Assembly (NCBI RefSeq): GCF_015235415.1
Contig: NZ_JADGLL010000026.1
Span: 1 to 36,452, forward strand
Source: Microbacterium paludicola
GTDB taxonomy: Bacteria; Actinomycetota; Actinomycetes; Actinomycetales; Microbacteriaceae
Length of the DNA: 36,452 bases
Direction: 5' to 3'
The notes under the pieces were generated by a model, which saw nothing but the letters and a program-made list of their open reading frames with translations, did no database searches and had not been told where the DNA came from. The position numbers and the translations under genes are program-made. The stretch's first letter is position 1. Every line of letters begins with the position of its first letter. Positions 14,930 through 23,306 of the stretch are shown here, in pieces.

Positions 14930-15409
14930 TTACTCGTCCTGGTCGTCGCCGTCCACGACCTCGACGTTCTCGAGCTCGAGGTCCTCGCCGAGCTGCACAA
15001 GAACGCGGGCGGTGGGGAACTGCTTCTCGGCCCTGAAGGACAGCAGCGACGCGTCCGCGAACACGACGACCGAGACGATCTCGAGGTCGTCGCGCAGGTC
15101 GACGTCCTCGACGAGCTCCTCCTCGTCGTCCTCGACGACGGCATCCTCGATCTCGGCCGCGACCTCCTCGATCAGCGCCGTCCAGCGCGTGGCGCTGATC
15201 TCCAGCAGCTGGGTCGTCGCGGCGGCGAGCGGTTCGGGATCCGGATCGGGCACGTCCTCGAGCTCCGGATCGATCGTCACGGTGACGACGGCATCCGGAC
15301 CCACGAGCCGGGCCCGGCCGTGAACCATGTCGTCCTCGATCACGGGATCGTCGACCAATCCGCTGTCGGAGATCCGGGCGAGAAGGGTTTCCAGGAGAGC
15401 GTCGGTCAC
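14930..15409 (-). CDS. Conserved acidic protein of unknown function; candidate insertion-site gene
   Basis: This 159-residue protein is strongly acidic, with DE-rich stretches around 75-105 (IEDAVVEDDEEELVEDVD) and at the C-terminus (VVDGDDQDE). The ordered end (VSVVVFADASLLSFRAEKQFPTARVLVQL) looks like a beta-alpha unit and is the most family-like part. I recognise the type as a small conserved actinobacterial protein but cannot name it. The putative Tn7-like right end sits 33 bp past its stop codon. That resembles the way such elements insert just downstream of conserved genes without damaging them. Confidence 0.7.
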   Translation of the reverse strand: MTDALLETLLARISDSGLVDDPVIEDDMVHGRARLVGPDAVVTVTIDPELEDVPDPDPEPLAAATTQLLEISATRWTALIEEVAAEIEDAVVEDDEEELVEDVDLRDDLEIVSVVVFADASLLSFRAEKQFPTARVLVQLGEDLELENVEVVDGDDQDE

Positions 15410-15465
15410 GCCGACATTCTGCCCGCTGGAGCCCCGAACTCCTAGGGCCCCCTGCGGAGATCGGA

Positions 15466-15669
15466 TCAGACTCCCTGCTGCGGCGGTTTCGCCAGTCCGT
15501 GGCGTCCGGGCTCATCCGGCTCCGCGGCGGTGTCGGGTGAGACGGGAGAACCGCCGCTCGGCCTCTCGGCACCGGGATAGGCGGGCTGCTCCGTCTCGAT
15601 CCCCTCCTCGCGCTCGTCCTCGGGCGGCAGGTGGTCCAGGGGCTTCTTTGCGTCGTTGCGATTGCTCAT
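15466..15669 (-). CDS. Small disordered hypothetical protein
   Basis: This 67-residue protein (MSNRNDAKKPLDHLPPEDER...) is rich in Pro, Glu, Gly and Asp and contains no hydrophobic core, so it is probably unstructured. It lies between the acidic protein gene and the divergent TetR-like gene. The ATG at 15669 follows a plausible G-rich leader. No function can be given. Confidence 0.5.
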   Translation of the reverse strand: MSNRNDAKKPLDHLPPEDEREEGIETEQPAYPGAERPSGGSPVSPDTAAEPDEPGRHGLAKPPQQGV

Positions 15670-15778
15670 GTCCCCCAGGCTCCGACATCCGAGGGTCCCC
15701 GGGGAGGGGGTTGCGACGGTGCCCGCCTCGTGTTCCGGATGCCTGCCCCGGCTCGCCGACCCCGGGCATGATGGTCGG

Positions 15779-16618
15779 GTGAGACGTCGCACAGGTGAGG
15801 AGACTCGGCAGCTGCTGCTGTCGATCGGTCTCGACATGCTGTTCGAACGGGGAGCGGCAATCGGTGTGGAGCACATCCGCCTGCAGGAGGTGCTGCGCCG
15901 CGCGGGGCTCACCACGGGCGCCGCGTACCGGCTGTGGGCCGACCAGACCGAGTACCAGCACGATCTCGCGCTCGCGATGCTCCGGCTGCGGTTCGCCGAT
16001 CCGATCGAGAACGCGACCGCGGCGGTCGAGCAGCTGATGGAGGACGGCGCCGACGTGGACACGATCATCCGCGCCGCCTCGGGGACGCACGCGCTCGACT
16101 CGGAGCGGCGCGGCGAGGGGCGCGGCAGTCGCGACACCGAGGCGTTCCTGCTCGCGCTCGCGCTGCGGGCCTCCGGGGCCACGACCCCCGAGCTGCGCGC
16201 GGCGAGTCGCGAGCGGCATGAGGAGTCGGTCGAGGGCTTCAGTCGCTTCTATGAGCGGCTGATGAAGGCCTACGGCTACCGGATGAAGACGCCGTACACG
16301 GTGCGCGACTTCACCGAGGCGATGGCGGCGCTGGGGGAGGGCTTCGCGATCCATGCGCTCGAGGGGATCGAGCATCCCCGCCTCGACATCGCGGTGGACG
16401 ACGAGGCGCCGACCGGCCGCTGGAGCCTGTTCGGCCTCGCGGTGCGGGCCCTCGCCGCCCGATTTATGACGCGCGATGTGCCGACCACGTCCGACGAGTC
16501 GCCGGAGGCGACGGCCGCGGACGACTCGAACGCGGAAACACCGGCGGCCCCGAGGTCTGGCGCCGATGACGCGGACTCCCGGGGCCGCAGGGCCCCCCTC
16601 CGGTCCCCCTCGCGCTGA
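15779..16618 (+). CDS. TetR-like transcriptional regulator
   Basis: This 279-residue protein has an N-terminal TetR_N-type helix-turn-helix (about 5-60: RQLLLSIGLDMLFERGA, IRLQEVLRRAGLTTGAAYRLW) and a long helical ligand/dimer region. The C-terminal 50 residues are Asp/Ala/Arg-rich and probably disordered. The GTG at 15779 is chosen because the preceding frame encodes low-complexity sequence overlapping the divergent gene. The ATGATGGTCGG stretch just before it is a poor ribosome binding site, so the start is tentative. Its target is unknown; the divergent small gene at 15669 shares the promoter region. Confidence 0.68.
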   Translation: MRRRTGEETRQLLLSIGLDMLFERGAAIGVEHIRLQEVLRRAGLTTGAAYRLWADQTEYQHDLALAMLRLRFADPIENATAAVEQLMEDGADVDTIIRAASGTHALDSERRGEGRGSRDTEAFLLALALRASGATTPELRAASRERHEESVEGFSRFYERLMKAYGYRMKTPYTVRDFTEAMAALGEGFAIHALEGIEHPRLDIAVDDEAPTGRWSLFGLAVRALAARFMTRDVPTTSDESPEATAADDSNAETPAAPRSGADDADSRGRRAPLRSPSR

Positions 16619-16772
16619 GCGGAGCGAGCCGCGATCAGGCGAGGACGGTGTCGAGCCCGCAGAGCAGGCTCCGAACCATCCTGGACGAATTCTTGGAGCC
16701 AGGCCAAGAAAGATAAGTTGTTTCTCCTCGCGCACGGATCCGCCGGGGGAGCGGATTCACCGGGCGGGCGGA

Positions 16773-17504
16773 TCAGCCGACCAGGCGGTCGTGGAGCCGG
16801 TGCTGGCGGGCGACCGCGGCGACCGCGGACGCCGCGTCACCGCGCTCCAGCGCATCGCGAAGCTCGTCCAGCGTCTCCCGCACGTCCCGGCGATGCTCGT
16901 CGTCCTCGGCGAGGTGCGCGAGGTTCCGCTGGATCGCGATCTCGATGTCGGCGAGCATCGCGATCATGAAGCCGTTGCTGGTGAGGCGAGCGAACTCCCG
17001 GTAGAGCGGCCGCGTCGCGACGACGGCCGGGCCGCCGGAGATGACCGCCTTGGTCGCGCCCCGGATGATCCGGGTGAGCTCGCGGCGATCGCCCGGGGTC
17101 AGCAACGGCATCGCGAGCGCCACGATCGACGTCGCAAGCCCGCCGGCGAACTCGAGCGTCTCCCGAGCGAGCCGCGGCGTCACGCGGGAGACGCGGGTGT
17201 ACCGACTGGCGGAGACCTCGATCACGCCGATGCGGGCGAGCCGCTGCAGCGCCTCGCGCACGGGCATGCGCGACACCTCGAGCCGCTTCGCGAGTTCGCC
17301 GTCCCGGATCATGGATCCCGGCGCGAGCGTCCCGTCGAGGATCGCGTCCCTCACGCGCTCGAAGACGGCATCGGACAGGCGGGCGGGCCCGCCGTCCCCG
17401 GAGGAATCGAGTGCCTCCAGGAGAAGGCCACCTCGAGCACCGCCGCTCGGCGCTGCCGCCCGCTCGCGCTCATCCTGCGCATCTGACTCCGGAAGAACCG
17501 GCAT
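16773..17504 (-). CDS. GntR/FadR-family transcriptional regulator
   Basis: This 243-residue protein has a winged helix-turn-helix at about 42-105 (LSDAVFERVRDAILDGTLAPGSMI, LAKRLEVSRMPVREALQRL) with the GntR signature. It is followed by an all-helical FCD-like ligand domain ending in REL/DEL helices and a conserved-looking ARQHRLHDRL tail. The first 40 residues are low complexity, so the true start could be slightly later. It stands alone. The 155-bp leader holds a TATACT -10-like box and a perfect palindrome (17607-17619) that may be its own operator. The effector is unknown. Confidence 0.8.
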   Translation of the reverse strand: MPVLPESDAQDERERAAAPSGGARGGLLLEALDSSGDGGPARLSDAVFERVRDAILDGTLAPGSMIRDGELAKRLEVSRMPVREALQRLARIGVIEVSASRYTRVSRVTPRLARETLEFAGGLATSIVALAMPLLTPGDRRELTRIIRGATKAVISGGPAVVATRPLYREFARLTSNGFMIAMLADIEIAIQRNLAHLAEDDEHRRDVRETLDELRDALERGDAASAVAAVARQHRLHDRLVG

Positions 17505-17594
17505 CTCTCACCCCACGTAGACAAGTCCGGTCGCGACGGCAGCTCGGCGACGAGCATTGCGGCGAACGGATTCCACCCGGGGGAGGGCACGGCG

Positions 17595-17619
17595 AGTATA
17601 TCCGAACCGCGTTTCGCGG
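17595..17619 (-). promoter_or_regulatory. Possible GntR promoter with palindrome
   Basis: On the minus strand the perfect palindrome CCGCG-AAA-CGCGG (17619-17607) lies six bases upstream of TATACT (17600-17595). The palindrome sits where a repressor would block the promoter of the GntR gene starting at 17504. It could instead be part of the terminator of the gene ending at 17660. No clear -35 box is seen. Confidence 0.35.
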
Positions 17620-17659
17620 CGGGGAACAGGACGTCGCTCGCGCCGCCCCGGGCCCGCGG

Positions 17660-18223
17660 TCAGCGCGCGCGGCGGCGCCAGAACCGCCGCGGTGGGCGCT
17701 CGGCGACCTCGCGCTCGGCGGCCTGCCGCGCCGCCTCGCGCCGCTGCTCGCGACGCTCCGCCCAGGCGGCGATCTCGGCCTCGACGTCGCGCGTCGGGGT
17801 GACGACCGGGGGCCCGCCGAGCAGCTGCAGCCGCGCGTGCCGGACGCGGGCGTTGAAGTCCTCGAGCGCGTCGCGCACATCCTGCTCGCGGGTCAGGCGG
17901 TCGAGCCGCTCCTCGAGCTCCGCGCTCTCGACCCGCAGCGCCAGGGCGGGCGGTCCGAGCCCGCGCAGGTTCTCGGTCTCGATCTTGCGGCGGATCCACC
18001 AGTCGGGATCGTGGCTCTCGCCGAGCCCGGCGAGCGGCTTTCCCGCGCCGGGCAGGTTCTCGAACTCGCCGCGGCGGATCGCATGCTGGATCGCCTGCTC
18101 GACGACCGCGGCTCGCTCCTCGGGCGTCGACCACGTGCCGCTCTGCTGCTCGTCCTCGGCGGCATCCGGTCCGTTGTCGCGCGCGATCCGATAGCGGGCG
18201 GCCTCATGCCGGGGATCGCTCAT
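17660..18223 (-). CDS. DUF1992 (DnaJ-related) family protein
   Basis: This 187-residue protein has the DUF1992 core (about 30-100): IQHAIRRGEFENLPGAGKPL, a short linker, DPDWWIRRKIETENL, then a charged helical C-terminal part ending in an Arg-rich tail. Proteins of this family are linked by homology to DnaJ-like co-chaperones, but a biochemical role is not established. The ATG at 18223 has GGGAGG seven bases upstream. A longer in-frame start (18331) would overlap the next gene's coding end and lacks family similarity. Confidence 0.85.
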   Translation of the reverse strand: MSDPRHEAARYRIARDNGPDAAEDEQQSGTWSTPEERAAVVEQAIQHAIRRGEFENLPGAGKPLAGLGESHDPDWWIRRKIETENLRGLGPPALALRVESAELEERLDRLTREQDVRDALEDFNARVRHARLQLLGGPPVVTPTRDVEAEIAAWAERREQRREAARQAAEREVAERPPRRFWRRRAR

Positions 18224-18306
18224 CGCACCTCCCGGAAGAACTCGGTCCTTCAAGGCTATGCCCGCGTGCGGGAACGAGCGCCGACCGCGACCTCCACCGC
18301 ACAGGG

Positions 18307-19014
18307 TCAGTCGAAGCTGAGCGGATTCCACTCGCCGGGGCGCTCGAGCTGCGCGTAGCGCACGTCCGACGATTCAGGGCCGATCTCGGCGACGCACGCG
18401 AGCAGCGACACCGTCGGGTAGCCGTGGGCGTGATTGTCGCGGATGATCGCGCGATCGTCCGCGGGATCGAGGGCCGCGCTCTCGGCAAGCACCCGCAGCC
18501 AGGGCTCCCACCACTCGTCGCCCTCGGCGCCGGCCTCCTCGAAGCGGCGGTGCCACGCGGCGATGCGCGGAGTCTCGAGGTCGTCGACGTCGTCGTGCGC
18601 GAGCATGTGCGTGCCGGGGCTCAGCACCTGGTGGCGCAGCTCGACGCCGTCCCACGACGTCACCGCGACGTCGCGCCCGTCGACCTCGACGAGGTTGAAG
18701 CCGAGGGTCCGTGGCGTCCCCGACGGTGATGCGCCGCCGACCGAGGCGAGCACGATCCCGCCGCGCGACTCCAGCTCCTCCGGACGCACGCCCTCCGGAT
18801 GCCCCGCCCGGTTCAGCAGCACGGCGAGCCGCGGTCCCTGCGCCGCGAGCCACGCACCGCCGGCGAGCCGATCCTGCACCCCGGTGAGCCCCGGCCGATC
18901 GGGCCACCACTCGCCGAGCGGATTCCACGGCCGCTGCGGATCCTCATCCCGCACCGCCAGCAGGCGCACCGGATCGGCGGAGGACACGGGGACGCGAACG
19001 ATCACGGTGCACAT
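18307..19014 (-). CDS. NRDE (TANGO2-like) family protein
   Basis: This 235-residue protein begins MCTVIVRV, giving Cys2 at the N-terminus as in NRDE proteins, where Cys can become the N-terminal nucleophile. The NRDE motif itself reads VRDED (LLAVRDEDPQRPW). A GGAWLA segment, a TLGFNLVEVDG strand and an HMLAHDDVDD stretch follow in the usual order. Bacterial members are poorly characterised and the eukaryotic relative TANGO2 has been linked to haem and lipid handling. The start at 19014 is set by MCT; upstream sequence is repeat-like. It is co-directional with the DUF1992 gene 83 bp downstream. Confidence 0.8.
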   Translation of the reverse strand: MCTVIVRVPVSSADPVRLLAVRDEDPQRPWNPLGEWWPDRPGLTGVQDRLAGGAWLAAQGPRLAVLLNRAGHPEGVRPEELESRGGIVLASVGGASPSGTPRTLGFNLVEVDGRDVAVTSWDGVELRHQVLSPGTHMLAHDDVDDLETPRIAAWHRRFEEAGAEGDEWWEPWLRVLAESAALDPADDRAIIRDNHAHGYPTVSLLACVAEIGPESSDVRYAQLERPGEWNPLSFD

Positions 19015-19049
19015 TCTTTTCTGAGTCTCGCACGCTCGGGGCCGCAAGC

Positions 19050-19150
19050 GGCGCCCTCGCGAGCGAGGCGTCGTCGCTTCGCTCCGCCGCGGCAGCGCTT
19101 CGCGCTGCGGGGCCGCTCCGCGGCACGCTCGCTTCGCTCGCACGAGCTGC
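19050..19150. repeat. Cluster of GC-rich extragenic palindromes
   Basis: Within about 100 bases several short inverted repeats occur, including the perfect 7-bp stem GCAGCGC-TTC-GCGCTGC (19092-19108) and repeated GCTTCGCTC/GAGCGAAGC motifs. The cluster lies between divergent genes and resembles REP-type extragenic repeats. It may form stable RNA hairpins or mark a promoter-distal spacer. Confidence 0.5.
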
Positions 19151-19205
19151 TGGCCGTCGAGTTGGTCGTCGAGCACATGGGCCCCGGCACTGGAAGACTG
19201 GCCGC

Positions 19206-20432
19206 ATGAACACTTCGGCAGGCTCAGCGCACCGCATCGTCGTGGGGGTGACCGGCGGGATCGCCGCGTACAAGACCGTGCAGCTCGTGCGGCTGCTGGT
19301 GGGCGACGGACACGAGGTGCACGTTGTGCCGACGGCGGATGCGCTGCGCTTCGTCGGGGCGCCGACGTGGGAGGCGATCAGCCGCCACCCCGTCACGACC
19401 TCCGTGCACGACGACGTCGCCCAGGTGCGGCACGTCGCGCTCGGGCAGTCGGCCGACCTCGTGGTCATCGCCCCCGCGACGGCGAACACGATCGCCAAGA
19501 TGGCCGCGGGCCTCGCGGGAGACCTGCTCGGCACGACGCTGCTCGCGACGAAGGCCCCCGTGCTGATCGCCCCGGCTATGCACACCGAGATGTGGCAGCA
19601 CCCGGCGACGCAGGCGAACATCGCCACGCTGCAGTCCCGCGGCGTGCGGCTCATCGGGCCCGACAGCGGCCAGCTGACCGGAACCGACAGCGGACCGGGC
19701 AGGATGAGCGAGCCCGCCGCGATCCACGCCGAGGTCGTGCGGCTGCTGGAAGGCGTGCGCGACCTCGCGGGGCTGCGCCTCGTCGTCTCCGCCGGCGGCA
19801 CGCGCGAGCCGATCGATCCGGTGCGCTTCATCGGCAACCGCTCGAGCGGCCGGCAGGGGATCGCTGTCGCGCTCGCCGCGGCACACCGCGGCGCCGACGT
19901 CACCCTCGTCGCCGCGCACGTGGAGGAGGGTGTGCTCGCGACCGTGCCCGACGGCATCCGGATCGCCCATGCCGGCACCGCGGCCGACCTCGGCGAGCGG
20001 ATGACGGAACTCGCGGGTGACGCCGACGTCGTGATCATGACCGCGGCCGTTGCCGACTACCGCGTCGCGAACGTGGCCGACCACAAGCTCGCCAAGGAGG
20101 ACGGCGCCCCGTCCCTCGAGCTCGTCGAGAACGCCGACATCCTCAAGGGGATCGCGGCCTCCCGCCGCGACGGGCAGACGATCGTCGGGTTCGCGGCCGA
20201 GATGCCCACCGCGGACGAGACGGTGATCGAGCGCGGCATCCGCAAGCGCCGCCGCAAGGGCGCCGACCTGCTCGTCGTCAACGAGGTGGGCTGGGAGGCG
20301 GGCTTCGAGCGTCCCGACAACTCGGTCTCGATCATCGGCCCGGACGATGCCGTCGTCGCGCAGGCATCCGGCACGAAGCGCGAGGTCGCCGAGGCGCTGC
20401 TCGACGCGATCCTGCAGCTGCGGGGTCAGTGA
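19206..20432 (+). CDS. coaBC: CoaBC, phosphopantothenoylcysteine synthetase/decarboxylase
   Basis: A bifunctional cytosolic enzyme of coenzyme A synthesis. The C-terminal CoaB part joins phosphopantothenate to cysteine using CTP, and the N-terminal flavoprotein CoaC part decarboxylates the product to phosphopantetheine. The 408 residues show the FMN-binding start (VGVTGGIAAYK), the CoaC His (H76 in VRHVALG), the PAMHTEMW motif (123-130, with His where E. coli has Asn), the linker GPGRMSEPAAI, and the CoaB motifs GGTREPIDPVRFIGNRSSGRQG and MTAAVADYR. No active-site Cys precedes GPGRM, a variation I recall in actinobacteria. It overlaps the convergent flavin enzyme gene by seven bases at the 3' end. 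Confidence 0.95.
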   Translation: MNTSAGSAHRIVVGVTGGIAAYKTVQLVRLLVGDGHEVHVVPTADALRFVGAPTWEAISRHPVTTSVHDDVAQVRHVALGQSADLVVIAPATANTIAKMAAGLAGDLLGTTLLATKAPVLIAPAMHTEMWQHPATQANIATLQSRGVRLIGPDSGQLTGTDSGPGRMSEPAAIHAEVVRLLEGVRDLAGLRLVVSAGGTREPIDPVRFIGNRSSGRQGIAVALAAAHRGADVTLVAAHVEEGVLATVPDGIRIAHAGTAADLGERMTELAGDADVVIMTAAVADYRVANVADHKLAKEDGAPSLELVENADILKGIAASRRDGQTIVGFAAEMPTADETVIERGIRKRRRKGADLLVVNEVGWEAGFERPDNSVSIIGPDDAVVAQASGTKREVAEALLDAILQLRGQ

Positions 20433-22672
20433 CCCGCGGGATCGACGGGGAAGTTCGCCCGGAACACGTTGTCCGGGTCCCAGGCCCGCTTCACCTGGCG
20501 CAGGCGCGGCAGGTTCGCCCCGAACGCGTCGACGAGCCGCTCGGGGCGCACGTCGGTGTCGAAGGACAGGTAGAGGCCGTCCGTGTGCGGCGCGACCACC
20601 GCGTCCCAGACCGGATCGAGCTGCGCGTGCGATCGGCCGAGCGCCGTCAGCAGGAAGTTCTGGTGCCGGTGCGGGTAGGCCGTCGCGTCGGGGGCGAGGT
20701 CATGCGCGGCGCCGCCCGTGGCGCGCACCTGCAGGAAGTACGCCGCGCTGGATCGAGCCAGGTCGGCGAAAGCGCGCGCCGTCGCCTGATCGAGGTGCTC
20801 GACGAGGCCCGTGCGCGAGACCGGGTCGCCGCCGCCCTGGTGGTGCCGGTCGCCCGGCTGGACCACGCCCGAGTACGGCAGCACATACGCCTTGTGGTCG
20901 AGCAGGGGCCCGGCATCGGCGAGCCGCTCGAGCGCCGTGATCGCCGCAGCCGTGTCGTCGCCCGCGAAGATCGTCATGAGCTGCGCCACCGCCTGCTGAC
21001 CCGGGCGCACCGGCGGAAGGATCAGGAAGCTCGTCAGCTCGCGGGGTGACGCCTCGACGGCCGCGCCCCAGCGCTCGAGCAGGCCCGCGGTGTCGGTGGC
21101 GTCGTAGACCATCTGCGAGTACACGACGTCCCCGAGCCGCATCGCGTCGATCTCGAGCGCCGTCACGATGCCGAGGTTGCCGCCGGCCCCGCGCAGGCCC
21201 CAGAAGAGATCCGGATGCTCGTCCTCGCTCGCGCGCAGGATGCGTCCGTCCGCGGTGACGATCTCGGCGGCCCGCACGTGGTCGATGGTGAGGCCGTACG
21301 CGCGACCGAGCAGGCCGATGCCGCCGGTTGTCGCGAGCCCGCCGACCCCGACCCCGCCGTAGTCGCCCGAGCTGATCGCGAGACCGAGGGGCGCGAGCGT
21401 TGTGGCGACCTCGCCCCAGGTCGCGCCCGCGCCGATCCGGATCCGCCGGCCGTCCCCGATGGCGCCGCCGAGCGGTTCGATCGCCGACAGCTTCCGCAGG
21501 TCGATGACGACGCCGCCGTCGTTCGTCGACCTGCCGCTGACGCCGTGGCCTCCCGACCGCACACCGAGCGGCACGTCCTGCGCGCGGGCGTAGCCGAGCG
21601 CCTCCGCCACCTCCGCCGGGGTCGAGGGGAGCAGCACAAGGCCGGGTCTTCCCGAGCGCAGGTAGTTGTGGCGCACGTCCGCGTAGCCGCGATCGCCCGG
21701 CTCGACCGCGCTCGCCGCGAGTGAGGCGGGCACGGCGTCGTAGTCGATTTCCTCGCGGCGGGCGGCAAGGGCGGCGGTGCCCCGGCGGGCCGTCGCGGCG
21801 ACCGTGCCTCGGCCGGCGCGCTCGCGGGCCACGACCTCGCGCACCGCGGGGGCGACCTCCTCGCCGAACGTCTGAAGCGTCGTGGGGTCATCGCTCGCGA
21901 CGATGAACGTCGAGATGCCGTCGTCGAGCGCGAAGCGGACGAGCTCCTCGATCCAGCGGCCGGTGTCGCCCTGGGGCCCGATATTCAGCAGCCGCGTGAT
22001 CTCGGCCGGGCTTCGTCCGGCCTTCTCCGCCGCCTCGTCGATTGCCGCGTTTCCGCGCTGCAGGTCGCCCGGCTGCAGATACGCGAGCGAGGGCAGCCAG
22101 CCGTCCGCCGACGTGCCGGTGAGGCGCAGCATCCGAGGCTTGTAGGCGCCGAGCCAGATCGGGATGTCATGCGCGGGCGCGGGGCCGCGCTTCGCCCCCT
22201 TCACCGCATGGAACCGGCCGTCGACCCGCAGGGGACGCCGGTTGCCGGCGTCCCAGATCCCGCGGATGATCTCGATCGCCTCGCCGAGCGCCGTCACTCC
22301 CTCGCCCGGGGTGAGGCGGGTGCCGCCCATCCCCTCGATCGCGTCCCAGAAGCCGCCCGCGCCGAGGCCGAGGGCGAAGCGCCCGGACGAGAGCAGATCG
22401 AGCGAGGCGGCCGAGCGCGCGAGGACCGCGGGCTGGCGCAGGGGCAGATTCAGGACGTTGCCCGAGACGGTGATGCGCGAGGTGGAGGCGGCGACCCAGC
22501 TCAGCAGCGTCCACGTGTCGAGGAACGACGGCTGGTACGGGTGGTCCTGGAAGGTCACGAGATCGAGCCCCGCCTGCTCGCTGACCTGGGCGACCCGCAC
22601 CGGCTGCTGCGGGTCGGCGTTCGTGGGGGTGAGGAACGAGCCGAACCTGAGTTCCTGGCCGTAGTCGGGCAT
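20426..22672 (-). CDS. Fused LLM-class flavin monooxygenase and PCMH/BBE FAD oxidase
   Basis: This 748-residue two-enzyme fusion has a luciferase-like monooxygenase at about 1-290 (FGSFLTPTNADPQQPV, FQDHPYQPSFLDTW, LGLGAGGFWDAIEGMGG). Residues about 310-748 are a PCMH-type FAD oxidase: VLLPSTPAEVAEAL, then RSGGHGVSG with H376 in the position that binds FAD covalently, GGLATTGGIGLLGRAYGLTIDHV, and a BBE end (RQVKRAWDPDNVFR). The Cys that gives bicovalent FAD in berberine-bridge enzymes is absent (SSGDYGGVGVGG). The substrate is unknown. It is divergent from a MarR regulator 86 bp away, with palindromes between, so induction by a small molecule is likely. Confidence 0.87.
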   Translation of the reverse strand: MPDYGQELRFGSFLTPTNADPQQPVRVAQVSEQAGLDLVTFQDHPYQPSFLDTWTLLSWVAASTSRITVSGNVLNLPLRQPAVLARSAASLDLLSSGRFALGLGAGGFWDAIEGMGGTRLTPGEGVTALGEAIEIIRGIWDAGNRRPLRVDGRFHAVKGAKRGPAPAHDIPIWLGAYKPRMLRLTGTSADGWLPSLAYLQPGDLQRGNAAIDEAAEKAGRSPAEITRLLNIGPQGDTGRWIEELVRFALDDGISTFIVASDDPTTLQTFGEEVAPAVREVVARERAGRGTVAATARRGTAALAARREEIDYDAVPASLAASAVEPGDRGYADVRHNYLRSGRPGLVLLPSTPAEVAEALGYARAQDVPLGVRSGGHGVSGRSTNDGGVVIDLRKLSAIEPLGGAIGDGRRIRIGAGATWGEVATTLAPLGLAISSGDYGGVGVGGLATTGGIGLLGRAYGLTIDHVRAAEIVTADGRILRASEDEHPDLFWGLRGAGGNLGIVTALEIDAMRLGDVVYSQMVYDATDTAGLLERWGAAVEASPRELTSFLILPPVRPGQQAVAQLMTIFAGDDTAAAITALERLADAGPLLDHKAYVLPYSGVVQPGDRHHQGGGDPVSRTGLVEHLDQATARAFADLARSSAAYFLQVRATGGAAHDLAPDATAYPHRHQNFLLTALGRSHAQLDPVWDAVVAPHTDGLYLSFDTDVRPERLVDAFGANLPRLRQVKRAWDPDNVFRANFPVDPAGH

Positions 22673-22693
22673 CCGGATCCCTCTCCTAACGTT

Positions 22694-22731
22694 CTGTCTG
22701 ACAGATCATCTGCTTGACAACTCATCTGTTG
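22694..22731. promoter_or_regulatory. Overlapping palindromic operators, MarR/flavin-enzyme divergent promoter
   Basis: Three adjacent palindromes occur: CTGTC-T-GACAG (22694-22704), CAGAT-C-ATCTG (22702-22712) and CAAC-N6-GTTG (22718-22731). A TTGACA -35-like box lies at 22714-22719. A direct repeat TCATCTG..TTGAC, at 16-bp spacing, spans them. Position and symmetry fit MarR-type repression of both the regulator and the oxidase. Confidence 0.6.
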
Positions 22732-22758
22732 ACCATCCTATTCCGGTAGACTCGGGGG

Positions 22759-23247
22759 ATGGCCGCCACCGATCGGATCCCTGCGCGCACCGCGCCGAGC
22801 CGGTCGATGCTCGGCTGGTCGCTCACGGCTCTGCTACGCGAGTGGAAGGCGCGGGTCAGTGCGGTCGCCGAAGATCTCCCGCACGGAGAGCGCAGCTACC
22901 AGGTGCTCGCGATGAGCGCACACGAGGAGCCGCCGACGCAGGGTGCGCTGGCCGCGCGCCTCGGCATCGACCGCACGGTGATGACCTACGTCCTCGACGA
23001 CCTCGAGCGCGCCGGCCTGATCGAGCGCCGGCTCGACCTGGCCGATCGCCGCGCCCGCCGCATCGTGGTGACCGAGGTCGGACGCGGCGTCCTCGATGAG
23101 CTCGACGAGCGCGTCGCCGAGGCTGAGGCCGAACTGCTGTCGGGGCTCGCTCCCGAGCAGCGCGACCTGCTGTGCGGGCTGCTCGAGCACGCGGCAAGCG
23201 GAGCCGCTCCCGGTGACGACCGCTGCGGCGTCGTCGCCCGCGGCTGA
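22759..23247 (+). CDS. MarR-family transcriptional regulator
   Basis: This 162-residue protein has a MarR winged helix: PPTQGALAARLGIDRTVMTYVLDDLERAGLIERR, followed by the wing DLADRRARRIVVTEVG. Helices at both ends form the dimer interface. It is divergent from the LLM/FAD oxidase and most likely represses it, releasing DNA when a phenolic or similar ligand binds; the ligand is unknown. The following aldo/keto reductase gene, 59 bp away on the same strand, may belong to the same unit. Confidence 0.85.
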   Translation: MAATDRIPARTAPSRSMLGWSLTALLREWKARVSAVAEDLPHGERSYQVLAMSAHEEPPTQGALAARLGIDRTVMTYVLDDLERAGLIERRLDLADRRARRIVVTEVGRGVLDELDERVAEAEAELLSGLAPEQRDLLCGLLEHAASGAAPGDDRCGVVARG

Positions 23248-23306
23248 CACCGTCCGGCCGCGTCGCCCCAGGGCGCCCCGGCGCGGGTCGCATTAGGCTC
23301 GATCAC

